Assembly (NCBI RefSeq): GCF_000235605.1
Contig: NC_016584.1
Coordinates: 4,198,001 to 4,262,000, forward strand
Source: Desulfosporosinus orientis DSM 765
Lineage (GTDB): Bacteria > Bacillota > Desulfitobacteriia > Desulfitobacteriales > Desulfitobacteriaceae
Length of the DNA stretch: 64,000 nt
Direction: 5' to 3'
The position numbers and the translations under genes are program-made. The notes under the pieces were generated by a model. That model worked only from the letters and a program-made list of their open reading frames with translations, made no database searches and was not told the DNA's origin. Positions 8,705 through 16,776 of this stretch are shown here, in pieces (position 1 is the first letter of the stretch; every line of letters begins with the position of its first letter).

Positions 8705-8709
8705 CAGGA

Positions 8710-8745
8710 AAAGCAGCCTCATTCTGGCAAAGAAGAGGCTGCTTT
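8710..8745 (+). terminator. terminator of the protease-DUF1992 operon
   Basis: Perfect 11-base arms (8710-8720 and 8735-8745) with a 14-base loop, six bases after the stop codon. It may also serve the convergent rubrerythrin gene. Confidence 0.8.
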
Positions 8746-8764
8746 CTTAATATTCATTACCGGA

Positions 8765-9259
8765 CTAATACTTGATGAATTTCGATCCTGGAGTGCCGCA
8801 AATAAAACATTTTTCCGGGACTGCTTTTTCAATATTCCCGCATATAGGACAAAGATAATAATAAACTTCTTCCTCTTGCTCTAAATTTTCAAGAGCTTCT
8901 TGATAAAGCTTTGCGTGAACTTCTTCTGCCTTTAAAGCATATGTAAAGGTTCTTATCGCAGCTTTATTTCCTTCTTCTTCAGCAGCTTTTAAAAATTCCG
9001 GATACATACTTTGATACTCATGGTTTTCCCCGCTGATGGCATCCTGTAAGTTTTCAGATGTTGACTTAATCTTACCTGCAACTTCAAAATGTTTTTGAGC
9101 GTGAATGGTTTCAGCATCTGAAGCAGCTTTAAAAAGCTTGGCAGCGTTTTTACGGCCTTCCGCTTCAGCTTTTTTCGAATAAGCCTGATATTTACGATTG
9201 GCCTGGGATTCTCCAGCAAAAGCTTCCATTAAATTATTGAGTGTTTTTTGGTCATCCAT
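8765..9259 (-). CDS. rbr: rubrerythrin
   Basis: A 164-residue protein with the two-domain layout of classical rubrerythrin. The N-terminal ferritin-like four-helix bundle carries the diiron ligands in GESQANRKY, in the AETIHAQKH segment and in the repeated KAAEEE/ALKAEEVHA segments. The C-terminal rubredoxin-like domain has CPICG and CFICG as the iron-binding knuckles. It reduces hydrogen peroxide in the cytoplasm of anaerobes. GGGAGGG precedes the ATG. The 289-base upstream gap is AT-rich and I see no further gene in it. Confidence 0.95.
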   Translation of the reverse strand: MDDQKTLNNLMEAFAGESQANRKYQAYSKKAEAEGRKNAAKLFKAASDAETIHAQKHFEVAGKIKSTSENLQDAISGENHEYQSMYPEFLKAAEEEGNKAAIRTFTYALKAEEVHAKLYQEALENLEQEEEVYYYLCPICGNIEKAVPEKCFICGTPGSKFIKY

Positions 9260-9548
9260 ACCATACCCTCCCTAATTTTTTAGTTTTAATATAAATTGAT
9301 AATTTAATTATACACTATATCATAAAAGAAACGTTATAGTCTAACCCATACTTTGAATCTAAATTATTCTTTAAAAAATATGAATCAATTATTCTGTAGA
9401 AAAATGTAGAGTTATAGCTGTAATTTTTCATTTCAGGTATGAATAAGATAGTAATTCGGCCTAAAGCTCAAAAGCCAAGTGTATACCAATATGGAAACAT
9501 ATGGTAAAATTAAGTATATTTATTTTTTATGAAGGGGTTGTTGTACCT

Positions 9549-10358
9549 ATGGCTAGACATACAAAAGCGTCCAATAAATCCAATAATGCTAAGTCGGCAC
9601 GGATTATCTCCGTTACCTCACAGAAAGGCGGGGTGGGTAAAACGGCTACTGTCACAAACATGGCTGTAGGGTTAGTAAGTCTCGGCTATAAGACAGCCAT
9701 TGTTGACATGGATGCTCAAGGCCATATTGCCCTATCCTTCGGGATTGAGAAGTCCAACTTAAAGAAAACCATTTATGATGTATTGACAGGCGAAGCCAAA
9801 ATGAGGGATATTCAAGAGAATGCTTTTGGCGTAGATCTCTATCTATCCAACACTTCCCTTTCTGAACTTGTGCCCAAAGTCATGGTTAATCTTAACACAA
9901 AGCACTTTCCGGCCTCAAAATACTTATTGAAAAACGCCATCAGCCAAATAAAAGCTCACTATGATTATATTTTAATTGACACTTCCCCCAGCAACGATAT
10001 CATTACGATGAATTCCTTATTAGCTTCCACGGATATTATTATACCAGTCCTTCCAGAGGGTCTGTCTATTGACGGGATTTTTGAGACCATTGGTTTGATT
10101 AAAAGCATTCAGGAGCAAGGTGCTAAAGTTAATATTTTAGGAGTTTTGCCTACCATGGTCCAAGATCATACAAACCTCCACCATGTCATGCTCCAAGATC
10201 TGAGAAAACGTTTCGCCGAAAGCCCCGACATCAAGGTATTTGACACTGTGATCAAACGAGCCATCCGCCATGGATTGGCACAAACTCATGGCAAGCCGGA
10301 TATTAATAAGGCTCCGGAGTACCTGTCCTTTGTCAAGGAAGTATTAGATATAGCTTAA
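9549..10358 (+). CDS. ParA/Soj-family ATPase without adjacent parB
   Basis: About 269 residues. A deviant Walker A, SQKGGVGKTA, carries the signature lysine of the ParA/MinD group; Walker B-like VDMDAQGH and DYILIDTSPS follow, so ATPase residues are complete. The protein resembles Soj-type partition ATPases, which bind DNA non-specifically and position cargo. No ParB or parS site is visible nearby. I prefer ATG at 9549 (MARHTK); a reading from 9501 is longer but lacks a ribosome binding site. AAGGGG lies 11 bases before 9549, a little far. Orphan ParAs often position chemotaxis or other complexes, but nothing here shows that. Confidence 0.85.
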   Translation: MARHTKASNKSNNAKSARIISVTSQKGGVGKTATVTNMAVGLVSLGYKTAIVDMDAQGHIALSFGIEKSNLKKTIYDVLTGEAKMRDIQENAFGVDLYLSNTSLSELVPKVMVNLNTKHFPASKYLLKNAISQIKAHYDYILIDTSPSNDIITMNSLLASTDIIIPVLPEGLSIDGIFETIGLIKSIQEQGAKVNILGVLPTMVQDHTNLHHVMLQDLRKRFAESPDIKVFDTVIKRAIRHGLAQTHGKPDINKAPEYLSFVKEVLDIA

Positions 10359-10387
10359 TTTTGCCTTGAGATAAAAATGCGATGGTT

Positions 10388-10625
10388 CGGGGGTCGGGCA
10401 GTTTCACCACATCCGCTCACCGCAGGCATTCCGAGGCTCGCCCACAAGCGGCTGCGGGAGCTACGCCAAACCTCCGGGTAGAACCTGATGTTAACCATGG
10501 CTTCGCAATCCCCGTAGCCGCTTGTGGGCTTTACCACCTCTCCATGCAATGGGTTCGCTTCTATGGACGAAGCCGCCCTAGCTTTCGGGTTCACGGGTTC
10601 TTCAGACTGTTTTAGGAGTCTTTTT
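10388..10625. repeat. dispersed structured intergenic repeat, copy B
   Basis: Second copy of the repeat at 5535-5848, without the insert. The arms 10440-10458 and 10511-10529 form a 19-base stem with a single G-T pair, enclosing the conserved block near 10466-10496. The right end (agact/agtct arms followed by T residues near 10600-10622) resembles an intrinsic terminator and could serve the ParA gene. The minus strand has a 79-codon open frame here, but copy A has a stop in it, so I do not call it a gene. Confidence 0.75.
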
Positions 10626-10734
10626 CAGAGCAGCTTAGCTTTAGGCTTCCTTTTTCAGAATAGTATTATAATTTCCGCCTGGCACTAAGCCAGTCGGCCG
10701 AACTTTTTAATGAACAGTTGTCCCGAGAGTCTCG

Positions 10735-11470
10735 TCACTGAATCCCTCCCCATTCTCGTAAGCATACTTTTTGTAAAAAATGATCCTGAATAGAGATGAA
10801 GGCTGGGATGACAAAGGGCAATAGGATGACGCTTAAAATAATAATCCCCAGACACACACAGACTGCCAGTTCAATCAAAGTATTAATTCCTGAGGGTGCT
10901 AAGGTTGCAAAGGTTCCGGCAAGAATCCGTGCTGCAGAAAGAACCACTCCCCCTACATTAGCCGAAGCTTTAACAATACCCTCATGAGGGGTTGAGCCAC
11001 GATATTCTTTAAACCTCATCATCAGAAATATGCTGTAATCCACTCCCAAAGCAATGATCATTACAAAGCCAAAGAAGGGTACATTCCAAGCCAGCTCCCC
11101 GCTATGGAGAAACTTCTCGGCAAATAAGCTTGTCAGAGTGATGGAGGTATAGAAGGACAACAACAGTGAACCAATAATATATAAGGGAATCCAAAAAGAC
11201 TTAATGATCAACGCTAAGACCGTAAAGATTCCTATCAGCACGATGATCTGAGTCGTTTTCATATCCGATACGGCGATACCATGGAGATCATTGGTTGTGG
11301 AAGTTTCACCGCCGATAGCATATTGACTATTGGCCAGAGTAGTCCCGGAAATTGCCTGAGGAATTAAGCATTTCTCTTACCCCATCGTTTGCCGAAGTCA
11401 TGCCATTTACAACCTGTTTTGTCTGACTGTCTGAATAGAGATAGCAAATTCCTCCCTGAAGCAGCACATT
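10735..11470 (-). pseudogene. MMPL/RND-family transporter remnant
   Basis: Residues translated from 11262 to 10735 match the C-terminal membrane half of an MMPL-family exporter (FFGFVMIIALGVDYSIFLMM is the typical helix-4 motif with ALGVDYSIF). Going upstream, the same frame continues without a start through about 30 more residues, then homology jumps to another frame (CYLYSDSQTKQVVNGM region) near 11365, and all sequence before about 11470 is absent. The gene is thus 5' truncated and frameshifted. Intact members are 700-1000 residues. Confidence 0.8.
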
Positions 11471-11491
11471 AAAATCAAATGACTATCACTA

Positions 11492-11548
11492 ATATATGTA
11501 AAATAAGCTTCCAAAAGGATTGCTTTTGGAAGCTTATTTTACATATAT
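11492..11548. terminator. long perfect hairpin after the ferredoxin gene
   Basis: Twenty-six-base perfect arms (11492-11517 and 11523-11548) with a five-base loop. It follows the ferredoxin stop at 11575 on the minus strand and is unusually long for an intrinsic terminator. AT-rich flanks on both sides. Confidence 0.75.
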
Positions 11549-11574
11549 TTAATAAAATTAGATAAACCAAAAAA

Positions 11575-11763
11575 CTACTTAATATGAATGCAATGAGCCG
11601 GGCATCCCGCTGCAGCTTCTTTAGCTGCCTCCTCGTACTCACTGGGAACCGGATCAGCGATAACATATGCTAATCCATCGCTGCCCATCTCAAATACCTC
11701 AGGACAAAAAGCCGGACAGGATTCGCACCCCATACACTGTTCTTGATCTACTTCTGCAGTCAT
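11575..11763 (-). CDS. ferredoxin, single [4Fe-4S] type
   Basis: A 62-residue acidic ferredoxin. CMGCESCPAFC near the N-terminus provides three ligands and a further cysteine, and AGCPAHCIHIK at the C-terminus supplies the last ligand, a pattern typical of one-cluster bacterial ferredoxins with a possible disulfide. It is a small cytoplasmic electron carrier; the PFOR gene about 1 kb upstream is a plausible donor, though not co-transcribed. A GGAGG site precedes the ATG. Confidence 0.93.
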   Translation of the reverse strand: MTAEVDQEQCMGCESCPAFCPEVFEMGSDGLAYVIADPVPSEYEEAAKEAAAGCPAHCIHIK

Positions 11764-11872
11764 AATTCTAACCTCCTCTAAATTTACAGGATTTCTTCTG
11801 GATAACCCAAACTAATCCTATCACAAAAGAGGTTGTTTAGAAAGCAAAACACATCTTTCTTGTAAGCCTTAA

Positions 11873-12364
11873 TTAAACAAAGATTTCCGGCTCACTTCGA
11901 TCTGCGAACTCTAATTCCAATTCCTCTTTATGTCTGATGTAGTCCTCATCATCATCGTATTTTGCCTGTGAAGGACAATTTTTGATACAGGCACCACATT
12001 TAATACATATTCCATTTAGCTGTGAAACATCGTCAGCATTATATCTTTCAATTCGATCAAAGCGTCGTCATAGTTTCTATTGCCGTAGACAACGATGGGA
12101 ATTGCTAAAGCTCCATTACTAGTAATCATATTTAAGTATTTGAGCAACACATTAGGTACTCGTCCGGCATAAACCGGTACTCCCAAAACAAGAATCTCGT
12201 TCTTTTTAAAGGAGACTGCTCTGGTTCTGGCTTCCGGCAGTGTAAAATTCAAAGGTGGAAATTTGGCCATCTATACTCTCAGCAATCGTCTTTGCTAATC
12301 CCGTTACTATTTTTTGAGTTGTACCCGTAGGGCTAAAATACATGGAGTTAATAGTTTTATACAT
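11873..12364 (-). pseudogene. decayed flavodoxin/ferredoxin fusion (EFR1-like)
   Basis: Starts well with GGAGG and MYKTINSMYFSPTGTTQ, the FMN phosphate loop of flavodoxin-like EFR1 family proteins, then leaves frame near 12275. The second frame reads ILVLGVPVYAGRVPN, typical of the same fold. Near 12030 the frame changes again into GICIKCGACIKNCP, a [4Fe-4S] motif, ending at 11873. About 60 residues expected between the flavin and iron-sulfur parts are missing. At least two frameshifts and one deletion make it a pseudogene. Confidence 0.8.
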
Positions 12365-12522
12365 TTTACGACCTCCTCGATCACATATTTCCCCTGAAGC
12401 TAGTATATTCTAAATATTCGGCGAAATATGTCGAAACAGCGAAGAAAAGAAACTTTATCAAAACAAGTATTGAACAAAAATTTGGGAATACTAAGTCAGA
12501 AATTTAAAAGGAGGTTTGGTTT

Positions 12523-12696
12523 ATGAATAAAAATAAATCAAAAGAAAAGTTTATGGCAAACCCCATTGAAAGACATGACACGGCTGCTTGGCGGGGACAT
12601 ATCGAAAATGTTAAACCTCAATCAAACGTTCCTATTCCCAGTGAAGAGTCGGTACAAAATGCCAAAGAATGGGTGGATACTAATTCCTTATCCTAA
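12523..12696 (+). CDS. DUF3787-like mini-protein
   Basis: A 57-residue protein starting at ATG 12523 with AAAGGAGG nearby. It contains RHDTAAW, then a VPIPSE segment and NAKEWVDTN at the C-terminus, the pattern I associate with the DUF3787 family of small clostridial proteins. No membrane segment and no cysteine. Function unknown. A strong terminator follows at once, so it is a monocistronic unit. Confidence 0.8.
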   Translation: MNKNKSKEKFMANPIERHDTAAWRGHIENVKPQSNVPIPSEESVQNAKEWVDTNSLS

Positions 12697-12713
12697 AACT
12701 TTAACACCAAAAC

Positions 12714-12752
12714 AGAAATCACTCCTGACTTATAGGGTCAGGAGTGATTTCT
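12714..12752. terminator. bidirectional terminator between DUF3787 gene and PFOR
   Basis: Perfect 15-base arms (12714-12728 and 12738-12752) separate the two convergent genes; TTTCTT follows on the plus strand and TTCTG on the minus. Confidence 0.8.
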
Positions 12753-12766
12753 TGCATCTTAACCGC

Positions 12767-15700
12767 TTAATACTGCATCTCAGCATACCGTTTTAAGGTC
12801 TGATATTTTTCTCGAGCGTGTTCTTCCGCCACATCGAACATTTCTTGGGCAACATCCGGGAAGACCGTCATCAATGAGGCATAGCGGATTTCTCCTTTGA
12901 TAAAATCTTGGAAAGACGCCGTAGGTTCTTTGGAATCCAGGATAAAGGGATTCTTTCCCTGATCTTTTAAACGAGGATCAAAGCGCCATAGATGCCAATA
13001 ACCTGCTTCAACGGCTTTTTTCTGTTCAAAGATACTGGTGCCCATTCCTGATTTAATTCCATGGTTCACACAAGAAGCATAAGCAATGATGATGGAAGGT
13101 CCAGGATAGCTTTCAGCTTCGGCAATGGCTTTAATGGTTTGATTCATATTCGCTCCCATGGCAATTTGTGCGACATAGACATAGCCATAGGTTGTGGCGA
13201 TAAGACCTAAATCCTTTTTTCGTACCTTCTTCCCTGCCGCGGCAAATTTAGCAATAGCTGCTGTTTGAGTAGCCTTTGAAGATTGCCCGCCTGTATTGGA
13301 ATAGACCTCCGTATCCATTACAAAGATATTGACATCATCTCCGCTGGCGATGACATGGTCGACTCCATTATAACCGATATCATAGGCAAAGCCATCGCCG
13401 CCAAAAATCCAGACCGAAGGCTTAATGAGATAATCTTTCTTCTCTTTGATTTCGCAGAGAATCGGATTACCGGAAACATCCTCATTCTTCATGGCCTCAA
13501 GAACATGAGCTGCTGCTCTCTTGGACCCTTCTCCGTTATTCATAGCATCTAGCCACTCACGAAAAGCTTCTTTTATTTGTTCACTGAGGTTGCTTTCCAA
13601 GCCCTGTTTCATCAGCTCAGCTATCTTGGCTCGGATTTGTTTTGAGCCTAAATACATCCCATAGCCAAACTCAGCATTATCTTCAAAGAGAGGATTCATC
13701 CAAGCAGGCCCCTTGCCTTCGGCATTGACGGTATAAGGAACGGAAGGCGCACTGCCTCCCCAAATCGATGAACAGCCTGTAGCATTAGCAATCACCATTC
13801 GATCCCCAAACAACTGGGTTATCAGCCTGGTATAAGGCGTCTCTCCGCATCCGGGGCAAGCTCCATGGAACTCCAGCAGCGGCCGGGCAAATTGACTGCC
13901 TTTTAAGGTTTTTACATCCATGAGATGCCGTTTCTCAGCGACATTCTTAACAGCATATTCCCAGTTTTCCGATTCCATTTCAATCTCATGATCTGCGGGC
14001 TGCATGACAATAGCTTTACCCGGTGCAGGGCAAACATCCGCACAATTACCGCAGCCCGTACAATCCAGAGGGGCTACCTGAATTCGATAGTGGTATCCGT
14101 CAAGCCCTTTACCAATAGGTTTTTTGGTTTTGAAGGTATCCGGCGCTTTTTCCAGTTCACTGTCATCCAACAGGAATGGGCGAATGGTGGCGTGAGGGCA
14201 GACATAAGCACACTGGTTGCATTGAATGCATTTATCGATCTGCCATTCCGGGATATAGACTGCTATGCCGCGTTTTTCATACTGAGTCGTACTCAAAGGG
14301 AAGGTCCCATCCTCAGCTCCTACAAAGGCACTGGTAGGCAGATCTTCTCCTTCATGACGAGCCATTGGCCGTTGAATGTTCTTAATAAAGTCTGGTTCAT
14401 CTTTAATGGGCATATTCTCATCCGAAGCCTCCGCCCAAGCTGCAGGAACCGCTACTTTATGTAAAGCATCAATACCCCGGTCAACCGCCTTATAGTTCAT
14501 TTCGACAATATTGCTGCCTTTCTTGCCGTAGACTTTCTGTATAGAGTCTTTCAGATATTGAATAGCTTCCTCAACGGGTATTACTTTAGCCAATTTAAAG
14601 AAAGCTGCCTGCATAACCATATTGATACGTCCGCCCAAACCAATATCCCGAGCAATGGAAATGGCGTCAATAGTATAAAAGTTAATATCATTTTTAGCGA
14701 TATAGCGCTTCATTGAACCTGGCAAATGATCATCTAACTCATCTGCCTGCCAGGGACAATTCAAAACAAAGGTTCCGCCCTTTTTCAATCCCTTGAGGAT
14801 ATCGTAGTGATACAGAAATGACCTGTTATGACAAGCAATATAATCCGCATCGAAAACCAGATAGGAGGATTTAATGGGCTGTTTGCCAAAACGCAGGTGA
14901 GATATGGTGGTTCCTCCGGATTTTTTACTGTCATACTCAAAGTAACCTTGCACATTCAGGTCTGTATTGTCGCCAATAATTTTAATGGCACTTTTATTGG
15001 CCCCTACTGTTCCATCCGAACCTAGTCCCCAGAACTTACAGCGAATGGTTCCTTCAGGAGAAGTGTCAATTACTTCTTCGATAGGCAAGGAGGTATGGCT
15101 TACATCATCAACAATCCCGATGGTAAACCGGTCCTTGGGCTGATCTTTTTTCAGATTCTGATAAGCAGCAAGAATCTGAGAAGGAGTGGTATCCCTGGAT
15201 CCTAAACCATAACGGCCTCCTACGATCACCGGCTTGGAAGTCTCATGGTTAAAAATCTGTAAAACATCCAGATATAAGGGCTCACCTGTCGAACCCGGCT
15301 CTTTAGTCCGGTCAAGAACGGCTATTTTCTTAACAGACTTAGGCAGGACATCAAAAAAGTATTTTTTAGAAAAGGGACGATAAAGATGTACCTTAATTAG
15401 TCCCACTTTTTCTCCTCTTTGGGCCAAATAATCAATCGTTTCTTCAATGGTATTGCAGACAGAGCCCATTGCAACGAGGATATTCTCGGCTTCAGGGTCA
15501 CCGTAATATTGGAAGGGGTGGTACTCACGTCCGGTTAATTTCTTAATTTCTTTAAAATAGTCTTCAACAATATCCGGTACAGCTTCGAAGAAAGGATTTG
15601 AAACTTCACGTCCCTGGAAATAGATATCAGGGTTTTGGGCTGTACCCCTTAGGACTGGATGATTAGGATTTAAAGCCCGGTCGCGAAATTCCTGAACTTT

Positions 15701-16294
15701 CTCAAAATCAACCAGTTTAGCGATTTCATCATAACTCGTCGTCTCGATTTTTTGTATTTCGTGAGAAGTTCTGAACCCATCGAAAAAGTGCAAGACTGGA
15801 ACCCGGGATTTTATCGCCGCGAGATGAGATACAAAGCCTAAGTCCATGGCTTCCTGAACGTTATTAGAACAAAGCATAGAAAAACCTGTTTGACGAGCAG
15901 CATTAATATCTTGATGATCGCCGAAAATGGATAAGGCATGGGTTGCCAGAGCTCGGGCACTGACATGGAATACCGCAGGAACTAAATTTCCTGCCATTTT
16001 ATACATTTCAGGAATCATAAGAAGTAACCCTTGAGAAGCCGTGTAAGTTGTAGTCAGAGCTCCGGCCTGCAGGGAACCATGAGTTGCTGCCGCTGCCCCT
16101 GACTCAGATTGCATCTCTGCAACTCTAACCGGTTGGTCGAATAAATTCTTTTTGCCATGAGCAGCCCATTCGTCAACACCTTCCGCCATGGGAGAGGAAG
16201 GCGTAATCGGGAAAATGGTGGCGACTTCAGTCAAAGCATAAGACGCTTCCGCAGCCGCTTGGTTTCCATCCATAGTTTTCATTTTCTTAGCCAC
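12767..16294 (-). CDS. nifJ: pyruvate:ferredoxin (flavodoxin) oxidoreductase, single chain
   Basis: A 1175-residue homodimeric-type PFOR. It converts pyruvate and CoA to acetyl-CoA and CO2 while reducing ferredoxin. Domain order is normal: N-terminal pyruvate domain (FPITPSSPMAEGVDEWA), a gamma/CoA domain, an insert with two [4Fe-4S] motifs (CIQCNQCAYVCP and CTGCGNCADVCP), and the C-terminal TPP domain with GDGFAYDIGYNGVDH and the proximal-cluster CPGCGETPY. Start is GTG at 16294, 8 bases after AGGAGG. It stands alone between a tRNA gene and a convergent small gene. Central enzyme for lactate and pyruvate oxidation in this window. Confidence 0.97.
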   Translation of the reverse strand: MAKKMKTMDGNQAAAEASYALTEVATIFPITPSSPMAEGVDEWAAHGKKNLFDQPVRVAEMQSESGAAAATHGSLQAGALTTTYTASQGLLLMIPEMYKMAGNLVPAVFHVSARALATHALSIFGDHQDINAARQTGFSMLCSNNVQEAMDLGFVSHLAAIKSRVPVLHFFDGFRTSHEIQKIETTSYDEIAKLVDFEKVQEFRDRALNPNHPVLRGTAQNPDIYFQGREVSNPFFEAVPDIVEDYFKEIKKLTGREYHPFQYYGDPEAENILVAMGSVCNTIEETIDYLAQRGEKVGLIKVHLYRPFSKKYFFDVLPKSVKKIAVLDRTKEPGSTGEPLYLDVLQIFNHETSKPVIVGGRYGLGSRDTTPSQILAAYQNLKKDQPKDRFTIGIVDDVSHTSLPIEEVIDTSPEGTIRCKFWGLGSDGTVGANKSAIKIIGDNTDLNVQGYFEYDSKKSGGTTISHLRFGKQPIKSSYLVFDADYIACHNRSFLYHYDILKGLKKGGTFVLNCPWQADELDDHLPGSMKRYIAKNDINFYTIDAISIARDIGLGGRINMVMQAAFFKLAKVIPVEEAIQYLKDSIQKVYGKKGSNIVEMNYKAVDRGIDALHKVAVPAAWAEASDENMPIKDEPDFIKNIQRPMARHEGEDLPTSAFVGAEDGTFPLSTTQYEKRGIAVYIPEWQIDKCIQCNQCAYVCPHATIRPFLLDDSELEKAPDTFKTKKPIGKGLDGYHYRIQVAPLDCTGCGNCADVCPAPGKAIVMQPADHEIEMESENWEYAVKNVAEKRHLMDVKTLKGSQFARPLLEFHGACPGCGETPYTRLITQLFGDRMVIANATGCSSIWGGSAPSVPYTVNAEGKGPAWMNPLFEDNAEFGYGMYLGSKQIRAKIAELMKQGLESNLSEQIKEAFREWLDAMNNGEGSKRAAAHVLEAMKNEDVSGNPILCEIKEKKDYLIKPSVWIFGGDGFAYDIGYNGVDHVIASGDDVNIFVMDTEVYSNTGGQSSKATQTAAIAKFAAAGKKVRKKDLGLIATTYGYVYVAQIAMGANMNQTIKAIAEAESYPGPSIIIAYASCVNHGIKSGMGTSIFEQKKAVEAGYWHLWRFDPRLKDQGKNPFILDSKEPTASFQDFIKGEIRYASLMTVFPDVAQEMFDVAEEHAREKYQTLKRYAEMQY

Positions 16295-16419
16295 GCAAAG
16301 AACCTCCTCAAAAAAGTACTTTTGATTTCAAGCTTAAATTAGTATTTGTCACAGGAAAACTCTCATACATAGTTTTAGTAAAAAACTTAAATTGTTTGCC
16401 GGCTAAGTATCTGAGAACA

Positions 16420-16447
16420 ACAAAAAACCACACTGAAAAGTGCGGTA
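16420..16447 (-). terminator. terminator of tRNA-Gly
   Basis: Seven-base arms with a short loop followed on the minus strand by TTTTTTGTT, directly after the tRNA 3' end. Confidence 0.7.
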
Positions 16448-16459
16448 GAATTACTTAAA

Positions 16460-16533
16460 TGGAGCGGGTGATGAGAATCGAACTCACGTAGCTAGCTTGG
16501 AAGGCTAGTGCTCTACCATTGAGCTACACCCGC
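16460..16533 (-). tRNA. tRNA-Gly (anticodon TCC), CCA encoded
   Basis: Minus-strand cloverleaf: acceptor GCGGGTG pairs with CACCCGC, the D arm is GCTC/GAGC, the anticodon stem CTAGC/GCTAG holds loop CTTCCAA with anticodon TCC, and the T arm is GTGAG TTCGATT CTCAT. Discriminator T is followed by an encoded CCA. It lies upstream of PFOR in the same direction with its own terminator. Confidence 0.95.
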
Positions 16534-16609
16534 AATTAGTATTAATCTTGAAGCTTCATTGGAACCTCTTATCTAATTATAACATGCAAATGATCTTTAA
16601 GAAAGTTTT

Positions 16610-16722
16610 AGAAAACTTGGCTGGTGCCCGACGACGAAGACACTGTCTTCGCACGAAGTGGCCATCTTGCAGGACTGCGAGAAGGGTCCTTCAGAAAGTA
16701 TGCAACGAAAAGTTATACTTTC
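16610..16722 (+). repeat. dispersed hairpin repeat, copy 1
   Basis: The left end (TAGAAAACTTGGCTGG) and the right 43 bases are identical to those of 63780-63878, whereas the middle differs in sequence and length. The right part holds perfect ten-base arms CAGAAAGTAT / ATACTTTCTG around a 13-base loop. It lies in the gap between tRNA-Gly and the RND gene. The form, conserved ends with a variable core, suggests a small mobile or REP-like element. Confidence 0.7.
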
Positions 16723-16776
16723 TGATTAGTAAAATAAAACCATTTGTATGCTTATCTGCCAGAAGCAATGAACCCA

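Noticed and set aside
10355-10594. 79-codon minus-strand frame in repeat copy B
   Set aside because: Copy A of the repeat has a stop and an insert in the corresponding frame; there is no ribosome binding site. The similarity is better explained by a structured repeat.
13925-14464. Plus-strand frames of up to 179 codons inside the PFOR gene, and similar ones in other long genes
   Set aside because: They are antisense shadows of well-supported genes, without ribosome binding sites or recognisable domains.
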